Of a stretch of 64,000 bases of DNA, positions 35,900 through 49,260 are shown piece by piece. The stretch's first letter is position 1, and the number at the start of each line of letters is the position of its first letter. The notes under the pieces are model-generated. The model did not search any database. It had not been told where the DNA came from and saw only the letters and a program-made list of their open reading frames with translations. Location of the stretch: NCBI GenBank assembly GCA_023846275.1, contig CM043870.1, forward strand, positions 15,608,385 to 15,672,384, in the 5' to 3' direction. A program made the position numbers and the translations under genes. This DNA is from Vanilla planifolia. Its lineage: Eukaryota > Streptophyta > Magnoliopsida > Asparagales > Orchidaceae.

Positions 35900-36100
35900 T
35901 CCAATGGCCATTTTTTGTGAAAAATCTTGATGATGTGACTCGCTGGTCACTAGCCATCATCACATTAATAAATCTAAATCACGTGACTGGCTCACCATTA
36001 GCCACCATTGAACAATAATCTTAATCATGCGATACATTAACCATTAGCCACTTTCATAGTGACAAATTTAAATCACGTGATTCACTACCACTAGCCATCT
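35900..36100. repeat. Minisatellite, about 47-bp unit, roughly 3.5-4 degenerate copies
   Basis: Units start near 35933 (ATGTGACTCGCTGGTCACTA), 35981 (ACGTGACTGGCTCACCATTA), 36027 (ATGCGATACATTAACCATTA) and 36073 (ACGTGATTCACTACCACTAG). Each carries CACTAGCCA or CATTAGCCA, and most run through AATCTAAATC. A partial unit may precede at 35900. Two unit junctions create CACGTGA, a G-box-like word. Confidence 0.75.
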
Positions 36101-36500
36101 ATTTTACACTTTTCTCATGCTAATAAAAAATCCTGATTGCTTATGAGGGTGTCATCTAAATAGACCAAGTTACACCTTTCTTTTTGCTAGAAAAGGTATG
36201 TTATTTTCTCTTTATTTATTAGCTTAAATACTCATAGTTTTAATTTATTAAGGATTATATAGTATAATGGCACAAGATTGTACTATACGTTGAAGAAAGC
36301 AATTAGAGTATAAGCTTAGTTGTGGATATTGTACAATACAACATTAGATAATTATATGATATGATCATGCAAAAATTATGATGCAATGTGAATGGGATAG
36401 TAAAACAAATTTTTGTGGTCATATAAATATGGTAAAATAAATGTATAAGCAATATAATGTCATGAATGTCAAAGGTTGATGTGTCCATCAAGCTAAAGAA
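36101..36500. other. AT-rich spacer, nothing recognised
   Basis: Sequence between the minisatellite and the presumed long LTR. No gene or domain seen. Confidence 0.4.
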
Positions 36501-39500
36501 GGATAATGGTACCATACACTATGATAAAAGCATATCATATGATGTGACGAAGTACAAGAAAAGGGTGAAGGTGAACAAGGTGTGAAAAGATGCAAAAATT
36601 AGCTAATGGTCATATAAGGTCGACCATTATCAAACATGGATGTTAATGTAAAGAGTAGAGGGTGGGTTTAGGAAATGCCATGATCATATAGATACAAAAT
36701 TAGGGATTATATAACTATGATAACAAGTGAAGGAAAATTAATTGGTTCTAATGAGTTGTGATTAGGTGAGTAAATGAATTGTACAAAACTATTAATATAA
36801 TTGTATGAGTATTTGTATGTTAAAAAAAGCATCAAATACAGGAATCATCTGGTGACACCATGGGAAGTGAAGTGTAGAGGTATCATACAAGTACAATTAT
36901 AGAGCCATGTAGGTATGAAACAGGATGCCTAATTTGACTTAGTTAAATCATGTTATACTTTTATGAATATCAAACCATATGATTAGTGGAGATAAGCATA
37001 GTTGAAGGGAGATTTAACTCATTTTATAAGAAAATAAGTAATGTATCATTATAATATGAAGAATAAATGTATTTCTTTGAATTCATGCAAATAAGAAACG
37101 AAAATTGGGTTCTTAGAATACCACCCATATTTTGCATGGAAGAAACCCTAAATTTAGAATGTGTAATTAGCCATTAATGGACTATAAGTGTCATTTCCAT
37201 TAAGGTTGTGAAAGATTAATCATGTGATTAATATCCCATCTAAGTTATTCACTATTGATTTTAAGATGAAAACCATGTATATAAGGCTTGGCTTAAGCCC
37301 TTGCATGAGTTTGTTAAGCCATAACCATGATTTACAATAAGGAGGCCAACTCAAGATGAGGAGAAGAAGGCTAAGTTGTGAGAAAGACAAGAAGGGAGTT
37401 GTTTCACGATTTGAGGGGAAGAAGAATAAATCCATTAGAGGAGTTCTCCACACAACTTTGAGATAGGATGAACCTTTTAATCGTACAACTAATTGTAGAT
37501 AAGCATAGGGTTTAAGATATTGATTATATTGTTAAGAATTGCATGTGAAGATGTGTTTGAATGATTATGCTTCTTGTAGCTAAATTCCCTTCTTATGAAC
37601 CATTTAATAAGATGAAGGAAATGCTTAAACTAGAAATTGCTAGCGATTACTATTTACATATTTTAGTTATCATAGTTGGATCTCTTCATGGAATTCCATT
37701 GGAAGCAAAGTGTGTGCAGTTGTCTTCCTTGCTCAAAATGTTCATGTTAGAGTTTTATTCTTGGATGTTTGGTAATGCTTAAATCCATTGCCAATGCATG
37801 AAATATATGAACATTTGTAGATTTTGGCATGATTTAAACTAGCATGATCACCTTACCCAAGATTAATATGCTTTTAAATTATTATAATTAATAATTTGTC
37901 CATGAAGTAATTACATGAAATTAAGAATCAAATATATGTTATAAGAGCATGTGATCTTGATATCTTTTTAAGAAAACTCATGAACCAAAAATGGCTTTAA
38001 ATATCATTTATTTATTTCAAAGTTTCACAAAGATATCATGCTATATGAAAGTTGTCTTTAATGAATTCATTAGGTGTTACTTTAAAAATTTACATGGTTA
38101 TAGAGACATTATCAATTTGGACATGATGAATTTTAACTTAAATTATGGCTTGATGACAATCCTTGATTGCACACATGAAACCATTATAATATAGTTAAGA
38201 ACAACTCTTGTGCACTTTCAACTTAGATTAAGTCATCATCAAAAAGGTAGTAACTTGAACTTAGCCAAAACTTATGGACATCTTATGACTAAGCCCTAAG
38301 CCTTTACTTGCTTTAGTTTTTCATAGGAAGCTAATAACATGATTTGGTTAATCCATTGGGTATTGAATTATCCTTTGTATGGACTTAGATGGCTTATAAG
38401 GTGAGAAGTAATGCTCAATTTCTTGTTGAGTAATTTAGAAGGGAATGGTTGAAGGTCTTGAAAGAAGGCTAGGATGGTTGAGAACTTGGCTAGGTTTGTA
38501 AAAATTGGGTGGGTTTAAGTTATGATTAGTTAGGATTGCAACCAAAGTCATGATTTTTTGTGATTCCATGGATTTTTAATGTGATGGGAGGCTCTTGATT
38601 AAGCATTAAGAAAGGTTGGATTTTGGCAAGAAGTGCTTAAGGATGAGGTTACATTAGATTAAGCTTGGTGATATGATTCTAAATGTCATTTGCTATTTAT
38701 AGTTGATTTGTTATGAAATGGCCATTCATGATTATGATTAGTAGATAATATTATTGGCCATGTATGATTAGAGTAGAAGATGATTACCTTGGCTATGCTT
38801 CTTTTTTATTGAGAGTGATCTTGCTATGTATGATTAAATTTGGAAGAGTGCATAAATCTAGAATTTGTATGATAATATAAACTTTACATGCTTAATGCAT
38901 ATGGATGGATTCTGGTAATTGATGATGATAAGTTCAATTAAAGCGCTAAGTTAACTTTAGTTAGGCTTGGAGATTTGTTGTGACTTTAGGAGGCATCTTA
39001 TGACATTGATTATGGTAGATGTGGAATTCCTTAGGTAAGACCTACTTCTAAACTAAACCCAAAGGTTATCTTTTTTTGTCTAAAAGGGGCTTGTTGCCAT
39101 GATGTAAGCTTTGGGAGTGAGTGGAAATAGTCATCCAAGGACTTTGGATACATTATGAGACTTTGGAATGGACCATAGATGGTTTTTAGGTTAAGGGGAG
39201 TTTTTGGAATCCTTGTGGAAAGGCAAGAGAGGCTAAGATTGGCCCTAAAAGAAGGCCAAGATTGAGTAATGGACTTAAGAGGATTAGCAAAAAAATAGTT
39301 TAATGATTAAGAAAGGCATAATAGGTAAGAATTTAGGGTTAGCTCTTGGACCCAATTAAATTTAAACTTGGCTTGTAGCCTTGGGCTAATAAGGTCATGG
39401 TTGGTTAAGAAATTAAGTATTTATTGATGTAGTCTTTTGTGTAGACCCCAAATAAGGTTTAATCTAGCTTTAACTAATCTTAGCTAATACCTATATTTTG

Positions 39501-41745
39501 AATTTTATTATAAGGAAACCTTAATGATGGATGAACATGCACTTGGTGAATCTTATGCATGCTATGCATAAGAATTGAGGATAGTGAGGCTCTTAATTAA
39601 ACATTGGATCAGAGAGCATGGTCATGGTCTAGAGAGATGCTAAACCAAGCTAAGGGGCTAGTTGCTCCTTTGATATTAGCTAAACCCTAGGCATGATTTT
39701 GTTTATTAGGTTAAACATTGAGTAACCCTAGTTAGTATTTTAAGCCATGAGTTAACTCCTTAGATAGTCGTTTAGACAATTTATATGGCTCAAGAGAGAA
39801 CTTTTACATGAGAGTAGTGGCTACAATGTACTTGTGAAGCATGAGAGTCATTATTAGATCTCATAAGAACCTCAATTTGTAAGATTAATCATTACATTAG
39901 AAATGTGGCTAAGGTAAATCCAACGATGTGAACTTGAGTGGGAGCTCCATTAATAGCACAAATAAGGAAAGATATCCTAATAAAAATCTTAGATAAATGT
40001 TAGAGCAAAGATAAAATGAAAATATTAGCATTAGGTGTAATGCTAAGACATGTTAGGTTAAATTAGGTAGACGAATTAGGCTTTAGAGGAAACCTTAGAA
40101 TATCTAAATTTTAGATGGTAATCCTTAATAATAGAATTAAGGATGGGGTGAGTAGGTTCATCCTAAATAGTAGATTTGAATTAATGGACGATTCTAAATG
40201 ATCCAAAATTGGTTGAGTTAATATAAAATAATGATAAACATGATAAAAAAATAAAATTAATGATAATAAGGGTTAGGGTACATTAGACCCCAGGTTTAGG
40301 TTGTTCTAATTAGCATTGGTTGATAGAATCATTTGACTCTTATTAGATTTATATGTTGTGAGTGGGTGCCATTAATCTACCCTAGAACCATGAGAGATCA
40401 TTTTTTAAAAAAAATTTTGCATCGACAAAGATACAAGATTAATGAAGGGATGACCTGTACTAAATTTAAAACTAGAAATATCTAAAACATTGTCAATTAT
40501 TCTTCAAATGACTAAAATAACTTAATGAACTATTAAAAGCAAATGAAATTATATAATAAATAGGGGATAGCTATAATTGATTTCTATAATAATAATGATA
40601 ATAAAGACTAATGAGAAGTAGAGGAGCCAATCTTGGTATGACTCTGAGTCTAAATAAGATTAGCATGCCTCCAAGTAGAACTTTTGTGTGATATACTAGA
40701 CACTATTGCATCAATCATAGACTTAGCTATTTATTTTTTGTGGCATCATGCCACTAGCCTACTCTAAACCCACAGGAGACTATGCACTTGGTCATGCATT
40801 TGATAGTAGAGTATCTATCATGAATTTATGTGATTAGGTTGGGAGTGAGTGCTAGGTCACTAATGAAGTACTATCCATCCAATAAGTTGTATGTTAGATT
40901 AAGATTATCATATGAAATAGATTTTAAAGTCTTAATGGATTTTAAATAAGGTTCTTGGAGTTATGATAATAGAGCCATTGAATTCTATAATTCTTATATA
41001 TTAGATTAGTTTAGTGATATGGTATATAAGTGTGTTATATCTGATCATGAAATTGATTATGTATTATTTTATAGATTTAATATAGTTATTTACTATTATA
41101 TGTTATTTTTAAAATATGACTTGAGGATTTTTTATTGAACTTTTGCTTTCTTCTACTTATTTTTATTTATAGGTCAAGCAGATATGAACTTTCTTAGGAC
41201 CTAGAGTTAGGGCATCTTGGTGGTGCATTTAGTAGTCTTAATATTTTTCCACTTACAACCTTGTTTTTAATGGTATTGATGGTTATCCTAAGTGATTTTA
41301 ATGTTTATAATTTGATGGACTTGGGTTACATAGAATAGTTTATTATGGACTTGGATATTAGCATTTTTATATTATTTTATGTGCTAGATTATAGGACTTA
41401 AAGATTGTCTCTAAGCTATATTATTCTTTTGGCATATCATATATGGACATTATAGGTTATAGGTTGCTTTGATATCGTATACACCTTAATGTGATTTATG
41501 GGTTACCTTAGCCTAGTGTTAACCTAATTTATATCAGTTGGATGACTAGATGGTAAACGACATGGTTAATTTTGGGTGACACATTACTAGTCTCATGATC
41601 AAATTGGGAAATCATGACTTTTAGCTTGAGTTTCAAGCTTGGAGAGTTAAAGGGGCCAAGACAAGTACATTAACTAATGCATGGATCATTTGCATCTATG
41701 AATTAAAAAAGTGGTACTAAAAGTTGGGTGTGACACATTATACTT
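36500..41745 (+). repeat. Possible very long solitary Ty3/gypsy-type LTR
   Basis: About 5 kb without coding domains but with LTR-like landmarks. There is a TATA box with downstream purine-rich leader at about 37277-37430 (ATGTATATAAGGC, then AGGAGGCC and GAGGAGAAGAAGG). A long featureless body follows, with repeated TTAGGTTAAG and GGTTAGG words. An intron-like ATTTATAGGTCAAG lies near 41165, and the end at about 41725-41745 is GGTGTGACACA. Long-LTR plant gypsy elements such as the Del/Tekay group look like this. Borders are guesses and no internal region or partner LTR is visible. Confidence 0.3.
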
Positions 41746-41984
41746 ATTAAACTCTTGGTCTTTATACCACTAGTTTGATTAGAATAAAACCATTATATTA
41801 TTGTTGATGCTTTTTTTTAAGTATTCTATATCATGCATTTCTTAATTAATTAGAGAGCCTATTCATTACCACCAAATATCAAATTGGCACTATTTGGTAT
41901 GAATTGTAACTAGCACTAAGAAAAATACAAGGCATTAGTAAATTCGAATAGAGATTTGAGGAGTAATATTTTTTTTATAATAAC

Positions 41985-42370
41985 ATGTAAGGCATATAAC
42001 AATGCAGTTGAGACACTAGGATTTGATAAGATCTAAGTGTGAGTGATAGAAGTTTTTAAAACCATATTTTAACTTATAAATGTTTATGCTTAAGGCATAA
42101 GTTTTTTAACATATAAGTATACATTAATAGGAGAATGTTGATAAGCTGCATCATTTATTAAAGTTTAATCAAATAGAAGTTAAAAAGAGAATGAATTAAA
42201 TATGCATTTGTAAGATTATACTAATCATATAATAGATTATTTTTATCAATCTTGTATGATCAATTCATTTGGGGATAAGATAGTGAATCAGACTCAACAA
42301 TTAGATATTTGTGTTGTTATAAATGCACTCATACAATATGATGTTTTCATTATATATTATGATCCTAGTC
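41985..42370 (+). repeat. Ty1/copia LTR-associated direct repeat, left copy
   Basis: It matches 45465-45850 about 3.48 kb away: AATTTGATAAGAT/GGATTTGATAAGAT, GAATGTTGAT/AAATGTTGAT, GTTAAAAAGAGAAT(G/A)AATTAAAT, ACTAATCATATA, TATAAATGCA(C/T)TCATACAATA. TGTTGAT at 42136 is a candidate LTR start. A primer-binding-site-like TGGTATTAGAG follows at 43587, so the whole LTR may run to about 43583. Confidence 0.6.
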
Positions 42371-45210
42371 TTAACCTATTTAAGTCATAGAACAAAATTG
42401 TTATTATATAATATGATTTTTGTTATTGTACTTATATAATCCATTTGACATAATCCAATGATAGAGCTAAAAATATATTATATTTATCATACTTGTATGA
42501 TCAATCTCAATCCAAAGAGATATAAATGACTCTTATGAAAATATGAAGATGAATCACTTCATATAATAAAATTATGTTGAGATAGTCATGAGGAGAATAG
42601 TTAGTGAGAAAGGTCACTAGAAAAGAATAGCTATGATGATTAATTTATTTGTGAGTATTATATAGTACAATCCTTGAATTGGATAGTGTGTTCAATACAT
42701 AAAATGTGAATAATGATAGTTTTGATAGAATTTTAAGAATATTTTATCTAACTATTAGAGGATTGTTTGAAGATATTAGAGAACTTGGTAATACTTATAT
42801 AAGTGGGTGCAAACATAGATAATGGGTTAATGCTCAATTTTATATTATTAAGAAGGAATCTCAATTGAAGATCAACACCACAAAGATAAGGGAAGAGTGA
42901 AACTAAGGGATTCAAGCATTGATCTCAATCTATTCAAGCCTTCCATCACTCTAAATTTTTATGCTGAGTTGGAAATCATTTTTGCATTATTTTATTATGT
43001 TTTAATGTGCACCTTGATTGAATTATATTTGGCTATAAGATTTTATGTTTTGAGCAAATTTCCTTTGGTTCATTATGCTGTTATTGAAACATTATATTTG
43101 ATATTGTATTAATCTTTGGTCATTGTTGTAAGGTATTTTGTCTTGATAAGTTGTAGGGTCCTCTACCCATTATTTTGGGATTTGTTGGGTTAGTTTTATA
43201 GGTTCTTTTGGCTTAGTACTTTGTAAGATCTTTTGGCTCAGTTTATAAGCTCTTTTAAGCTACTATTTTGTAGGGTCCTTAGCTCTGATATAGGATTTTT
43301 CTTACCTACATTTATGAATGGTGTTTAGTATAAGCCTAGAGTTTTGGTTAAGGGTGTATGTAGGTTTAGCTTTGGATTGACCTCTTAAAAATCTTTTGTG
43401 AATCTTTCTTTATTACATTTCCCACACAAAAGAGGATTCATTATAAATAAGATTTTCCAAAAAAGTTTCAAAAATAATAAAAATTACAAAAAAGATTTTA
43501 ATGCAATATTTGTATTTATTTGAATTTGAAATTTGCATGATTCATCCCACTCTTGTGTGGACATCCTTCTTATGCATTCTTAATGGTGGTATTAGAGTAG
43601 GGTTGCATCCTAACCATCCTATAGAAGATTTTCTTGATGTCCTACATAATGGTTGATGAATGTGCATCTTTAGGAAAGGAGACAGCCTGTCATTGTCCTT
43701 CTTTAATTGAAGAAAATTTTATTCATTTTTGAAAAATATAAGGCACATTTTTATTATGTCAACTGATATTAAATTGTGGATATAGTTGAAAATGATTTTG
43801 TATTTTCTTCTAAACTGATATGAAATAAGTTTGTTAAGAAGTTATTAAATGAACTAATCTCACATGAAAATTAAAGAGTTGGACTTAATTTTCATGCTTT
43901 AATTATTATTATTTTTTTAATTTTGTCAAACCCTGAACTTGAAAGAATTGTAAATTTAGATATTACTTATAATGTTTTGTATGAGTTGCAAAATCTTTAT
44001 AAGAATATGGAAAATGTTTGCACCTTCAACCATGATGATGGAAAATCTTTGGAATGCAAGCCTACAAGTTCATATTAGTGAACATAAAAGAGAGACCAAA
44101 GAGAAGAGAAAGAAAAAAAAGAAAGAAATGGGCAACAAAAATGAAGGTAAAAGAATTGTAGAGGCACACTATTATGGATGCAAGGAGCTAGGATATCGTC
44201 ATCTTGATTACCCAAAATAGGAGGAGAAGAGAAACAAATAAGAAGTGGTTTGTCTCATAGCATACCATGACTCATCCAAGAGTGAAGAAAATAATGTAAA
44301 TCATCTTTCTTGTATAGAATTAGAAAGTAGTTTACTTGAATTAATTGATACTTTTAAATTTCTTATTGAGAAGTACAAATGTTAAAAAAAGAGTACAAAA
44401 AATATTTAGTTAATGATTTTAATGAAAAAAATGAGTAATGTTGAGTTGATTTGAAAAAATACTAAAGATGAATTAGCTTAGAGAATTAGTTTGAATGCAA
44501 AAGATAAAATTATTTTTGATCAATTAAAAACGTTGCATTCAAATTATGCTACACATCTCATCATATTTATAGAAATGTTACTTTTCAAAATAATAAGTTC
44601 ATAAATATTGATGCTTCTTTTTATGTTCATCACTTATAACTAATGTTTAAAAAGAGGTCATACCTCTAAAGATTGCCATGTTAGATTGAATTTAACTCTA
44701 GGTACCCCACTTATATGCAGGTTGAAACAACAAATCGTAATATACCTAAAAACTTTGAATCATTTAATTATAGATTGGCTTGACTCAAATTCACTAATTC
44801 CAAAATTCTAACTTTAAATATTGTTCAGATATTCATTCTTTTTCTAATTCAATTAAAAAGAAGAAATCTATTGGGAAACATATTGATTAGACTTAATTAT
44901 TATGATTATGTATATTTAATTATTTTAAAATGATTACATAATATCATTATATGCATAATTATTAGGGGACCAAAGAAATTGAATCCCTTGATGTTTGTTT
45001 ATGAACAAGTGGTTTGGTTTTTGTTATATGAACAAGCATTATTTTTTTAATTTTTAACAAGTGTATTAGTGAATCCATGGTATTATTTTGTTAAATTTCA
45101 AACATAAGCGATTTGATGAAGAATTTTCCACTTAGTTCTTATTTTTATGTATTCAACAAATGGATCACACTTTTTATCTTTTGCTACATGATAAAAAGAG
45201 GGAGAAGAGG
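42136..45210 (+). mobile_element. Ty1/copia remnant 1: LTR, primer-binding site, gag
   Basis: A candidate LTR (42136 to about 43583) ends just before TGGTATTAGAGTAGG (43587-43601), which resembles the initiator-Met primer-binding site. Gag remnants follow from about 43660. A purine tract AAAAAGAGGGAGAAGAGG at about 45193-45210 resembles the polypurine tract before a 3' LTR, and the right direct repeat begins about 250 bp later. The layout is that of a copia element, perhaps of the Sirevirus type, but heavily decayed and rearranged. Confidence 0.5.
43660..44790 (+). pseudogene. Ty1/copia gag remnant with zinc-knuckle-like motifs
   Basis: The frame at 43972-44220 contains ISEHKRETKEKRKKKKKE and then YYGCKELGYRHLDYPK, a decayed C-x2-C-x4-H-x4-C zinc knuckle of copia gag (family form YGCKKPGH...DCP) with Cys and His partly replaced. 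EEKRNK and a Ser/Glu-rich segment follow, as in intact relatives. A second knuckle-like CLKRGHTSKDCHVR lies near 44640-44690. Stops throughout. Confidence 0.6.
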
Positions 45211-45464
45211 AAATGTGAAATGAAAATATTTTGTGTATCCCTTTGTCCTTGTTCAACATTTGTTTGATTTGTATATATTTAGAAGAAGAATGAATTTAGG
45301 AGGAGCATTTTTTGTTTGTATGATTAATATCATTTCATTTGGGGGAGTTTGGTCATTGACTTCAAAGAAAAAAGTAGTGGTATTTCATGGAAACTATAAC
45401 TGGAAGCAAGTAAATCATGAGAAATTTTTAGAAGAAATTTGAATAGTCGTCTTTATTAGTATTT

Positions 45465-45850
45465 GTACGTAAGACCTATAACAATTTACTTGAGGTATTA
45501 GAATTTGATAAGATTTTAGTGAGTGAAAATTTTTTAAGACTAAGCTTCCACTCATGTAGATTTTTAATCCTAAGGTTGCATTTCATCTAGGTTTCTTTAC
45601 ATATAAATATGCTTTGGTAGAAAAATGTTGATGGGATACATCATTTGTTAATGTTTACTTAGATTTAAGTTAAAAAGAGAATAAATTAAATGTGTATTAC
45701 GAAAATTGTACTAATCATATAGTATGATTTTTCTTTTATACTTGTACACTGAGTATATTTTGGTGATCAGTTAGAGAGTCGTATCGATATTTTGGTATTT
45801 ATGTTAGTATAAATGCATTCATACAATACATTATAGTGTGATTTTTAATT
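45465..45850 (+). repeat. Ty1/copia LTR-associated direct repeat, right copy
   Basis: Partner of 41985-42370; candidate LTR start TGTTGATGGG at 45626. Homology stops near 45880, so the 3' LTR is truncated or was broken by the copia sequence that follows. Confidence 0.6.
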
Positions 45851-46231
45851 CATCCCATGGCTTACTTAAAGAAAAATATAATATAATCTTTATAGGAAGT
45901 AAATATAAAGACATACACATAATAGATCTAATTATTCAAACAATGATGATGTATTCTTTAAGTCACAAAAAAATCCACAACTTTATGATGAAGATGACAA
46001 GGTAATGCAAGCTTGAACATAGTTCATAATGTATGAAATTGGAATTAGTAAGGGGATTGTTGTCACTAGATTTCAAAATCAATAATCTATATAATGCTTG
46101 TTAAATAGATTATTTAAATTAAATAATGAAAACTTTATAATATTAACATTTTTACATATTGATTTAATTAGACCAAAGAAGTCCATAAGCTTAGGTGAAA
46201 AGAAATATTGATTTAATCATAATTTATGACA

Positions 46232-46281
<50 letters not shown>
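46232..46281. repeat. Compound microsatellite (TA)n(TG)n
   Basis: An uninterrupted run of TA dinucleotides passes into about 16 TG dinucleotides ending at 46281. It is alternating purine-pyrimidine throughout. Confidence 0.95.
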
Positions 46282-46284
<3 letters not shown>

Positions 46285-46539
46285 ACACTTTGTAAATAAA
46301 ACTAAAAAATTGAATAATTTAGGAAGTTTGCAAAAAGAATATGAAATAAAAAACATTATGTAATCAATAATATTCATAATAATTATGGCAAAGAATTTAA
46401 AAATAATTACATTATAAAATATTATGTAGAGTATGCAGTAAAATTTATTTTTTTCACAAGTTATACACCTTAACTCATTAGAGTCCTTGAAAGGAAAAGT
46501 ATAAATGAGGAGGGCAATACTAAATCAATATGGATTAGC

Positions 46540-48510
46540 TAAATAATTTTGGGCCAATGTGGTCAGTCAGCTTGTTACATCCAAAATTGAGCTTTAATTT
46601 TGTCTTTATTCATGAAAACACTATACTAATTATGGAATAGAAGGAAAGCAAGATATCATACTTTAGAGTTTTTGGATGCAAATACTATGCATTAAAAAAT
46701 GAAAAATATTAATTAAAAAAATTGATTCAAAATCATATAAAGCAATCTTCATTGGATGTGCAAATCATAGCAAGAAATGTAGTATATTTAATAAAAATAC
46801 TTAATGGAAGAATCAATTCATGTAATATTTGAAGAAATAGACTTTATATGGAAAAAAATATAAATACCAATGAGATTGAGGATTTGAAAAAATTAAGTCT
46901 AGAAGATAAAGAAACATAAATTAAAGAAAATGAAATAATTTAATATATGAATAAAAATACCAAAGATTAGAAATATGACCAAAATTTTCCAAGAGAACTT
47001 ATACTTGATGTTTCATCAAATAAAATTTGAACTTGATCTTCTTTAATAAAAGAGTTGAATCACTTGACTTTTCTTTCAAAAAGTTAACATTATGGATGAA
47101 GCTATGGAAATGAATGTAGGTAATTGACAATGCAAGAGGAGTTAAATAGATTTGTACAAAATTGATGTTTCAAAATTTGTTGCAAGACGAATTGATCACC
47201 CAGTTATATTAACAGAACAGGTATCTATGGTTAAGCTAAATGATACTTGAACAATGGTAAAAAAATAAAGTAAATTTAGTAGTTCAATCGTACAATCAAA
47301 CTGAATGAATAGATTTCAAAGAAACATTTGCATCATTAGCTTGTTTGGAAGCACTTAAAATTATATTAGAATCTGAATTTATAAGATATTTAAATTCTTC
47401 TAAATTTGACTTTAAATGAGTGTTTCTAAATAGAATAATTAAAGAAATTTACCTTGGTATGACTATAAGAATTTTAAGATCATACTAATCAAATTATGTA
47501 TACATAGTCAAAAAGGTGTTATATAGATTGAAACAAGCATCTAGAGCTTGGTATGAGCAATTAATAAAATTTATAGTATAGATAACACTATATTCTTAAA
47601 GAAAGAAAGTGATAATGTATTACTTTTAAAAATTTGTGTTGATGGCATTATATTTGGATCATTGAATAAATACTTATGTAAAGGATTTTTGAAAACTTTA
47701 AGTAAAGAATTTTAAATGCATATGGTGGATGAACTAATCTTGGACTTCTACTTAAAAAATGCAAATTTGATTTTTTTTTTCAAAAATAAAGTATTTGAAT
47801 TAATTGCTTAAAAGTTTTCAATTTAGGTTAAAATGTGTCATTGAATGATTGGATCCTTACCATAATTGCTAGTAGACTCAATATCATGTTTACAACATGT
47901 TTTATGTATGATTTTAGGCTAATCATAAGGAATCACATCTGGAAGAAATAAAAAGGATATTTTGATAGCTCATAAGAACAAAAGCATTAAGGATATTGTA
48001 TACTAAAAATTACTATGCAAGTTAATTAATAAGATTTTTTAACACAACCTTTGTAGGATGTAAAATTGATAAGAAAACATGTGTATAATGTGTCATTTAT
48101 TATGATATTTTCTAATTTCTTGATCTAATAGAAAGAAAAATGGTTGCACTTTACATAATCAATGTAGAAGACAATGCTATTGGTGGATTTGTAGCTCAAA
48201 TATTATGGTTAAAAAATAATTATAATTTCTTAAAATTTCAATTTTAAACATTCCAATTAAATGCGATATTATGAGTGCAATATTCCTAACTAAGAATCTT
48301 ATCCAACACTTCCAAATCTAATATATAAAACTTTAATACCATTTTATAATAGATGACATAAATAGAAAGAGTGGTCAAAATTTAGTTTTTTAAATATTAA
48401 AATTTAAATAGGTTATATTTTTCTTAAACCATTAAGTGGAGATAAAGTTCGTCAAATAAGGTGAGAATTAAGATGCTATTTTGTGAATACAAAAAGAGGA
48501 GAGTGGTATC
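46540..48510 (+). mobile_element. Ty1/copia remnant 2: pol (RT and RNase H)
   Basis: Broken translation follows copia pol. Near 46660-46860: FLDANTMH/FGCKYYALKN-like sequence and ESIHVIFEEIDF, the integrase-RT linker. Near 47490-47560: VKKVLYRLKQA-like then ASRAWYEQL, diagnostic copia RT. At 47635-47649 the catalytic YVDD is decayed to CVDG, followed by IIFGSLNKYLCK. From 48150: RNase H-like segments, then LTKNLIQHFQI near 48290 and SGDKVRQIR near 48435, the normal copia pol end. A purine tract at about 48490-48510 precedes an LTR. It may belong with remnant 1 or to a separate element. Confidence 0.75.
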
Positions 48511-48922
48511 AAAGAAGTGGTTCTTATTCTATTTTATTGTGCTAGAATTTTAAGACCTGTACTAATATTCTTGTGAAGCCTAGGATAATTTGTTTTTAGT
48601 AACCATCTTGCATACCTATTTAATTTCTCTTATGAATGATGTGTTCTCATACAAATCTAGTTGTTTTTCAATATTAAACATAACTCTTCAATGCTTAGTC
48701 ACATAGGTTAAGGGAGGAGCAATTAAATTTAGAATTGCTTAAAATTATATTAATTATAGAATAGAATAGACTTACTGTATAGTACTACTTCATAATGCAA
48801 GTAGTATTATCCACAAAGTTTTTGACCAAAGCCTTGATTAGAAATCCCAAGTCATTCATACTATACTATAACTATGATCACATAATAAGAGTTGCATTTG
48901 GGATAACCATATTGAGAGAAAG
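48511..48922 (+). repeat. Start of a Ty1/copia LTR upstream of the tandem array
   Basis: It begins after the purine tract AAAAAGAGGAGAG that follows the copia pol remnant. The LTR-like sequence continues across 48923 into the first unit of the 4.83-kb array, so the array starts inside an LTR. This piece is present once only. Confidence 0.5.
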
Positions 48923-49260
48923 AAAAACTAAATTATTTTGTGCAGTACAATATATGGGTATTATATAAATATGATTAGTTAATGGTCTAAGCAACTTGAG
49001 TGAAAGAAAAAATAAAGAGTTTTGTATAATGCAATATATATTATCAAACATGTATGATCATGCATTGAGTAGAATAAGAAAAGAAAGAAAAACTAATGAG
49101 TTTTGTATAATAAGTATATGCTCTTATATAATATGACCAATTATTTAAGTTGCTATGAAAAAGGAAAACCATGAATTTCATATAGCATGATACACTATTG
49201 TCATGCTACATGAGAAATTGATATTTTTGTAATTGTATAATATGATCCTTTTGAATATAC
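48917..49260. repeat. About 80-bp sub-repeats inside the copia LTR
   Basis: Degenerate units start near 48917, 49001, 49082 and 49158 with AGAAAGAAAAACTAA-like sequence. Each continues with TTTTGTATAATG- or TTTTGTGCAGTAC-like sequence, then TATGATCA- or TATGACCA-like words. Spacing is 84, 81 and 76 bp. Sub-repeats in U3 are common in plant LTRs. They recur in each copy of the 4.83-kb unit except the broken first word. Confidence 0.65.
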
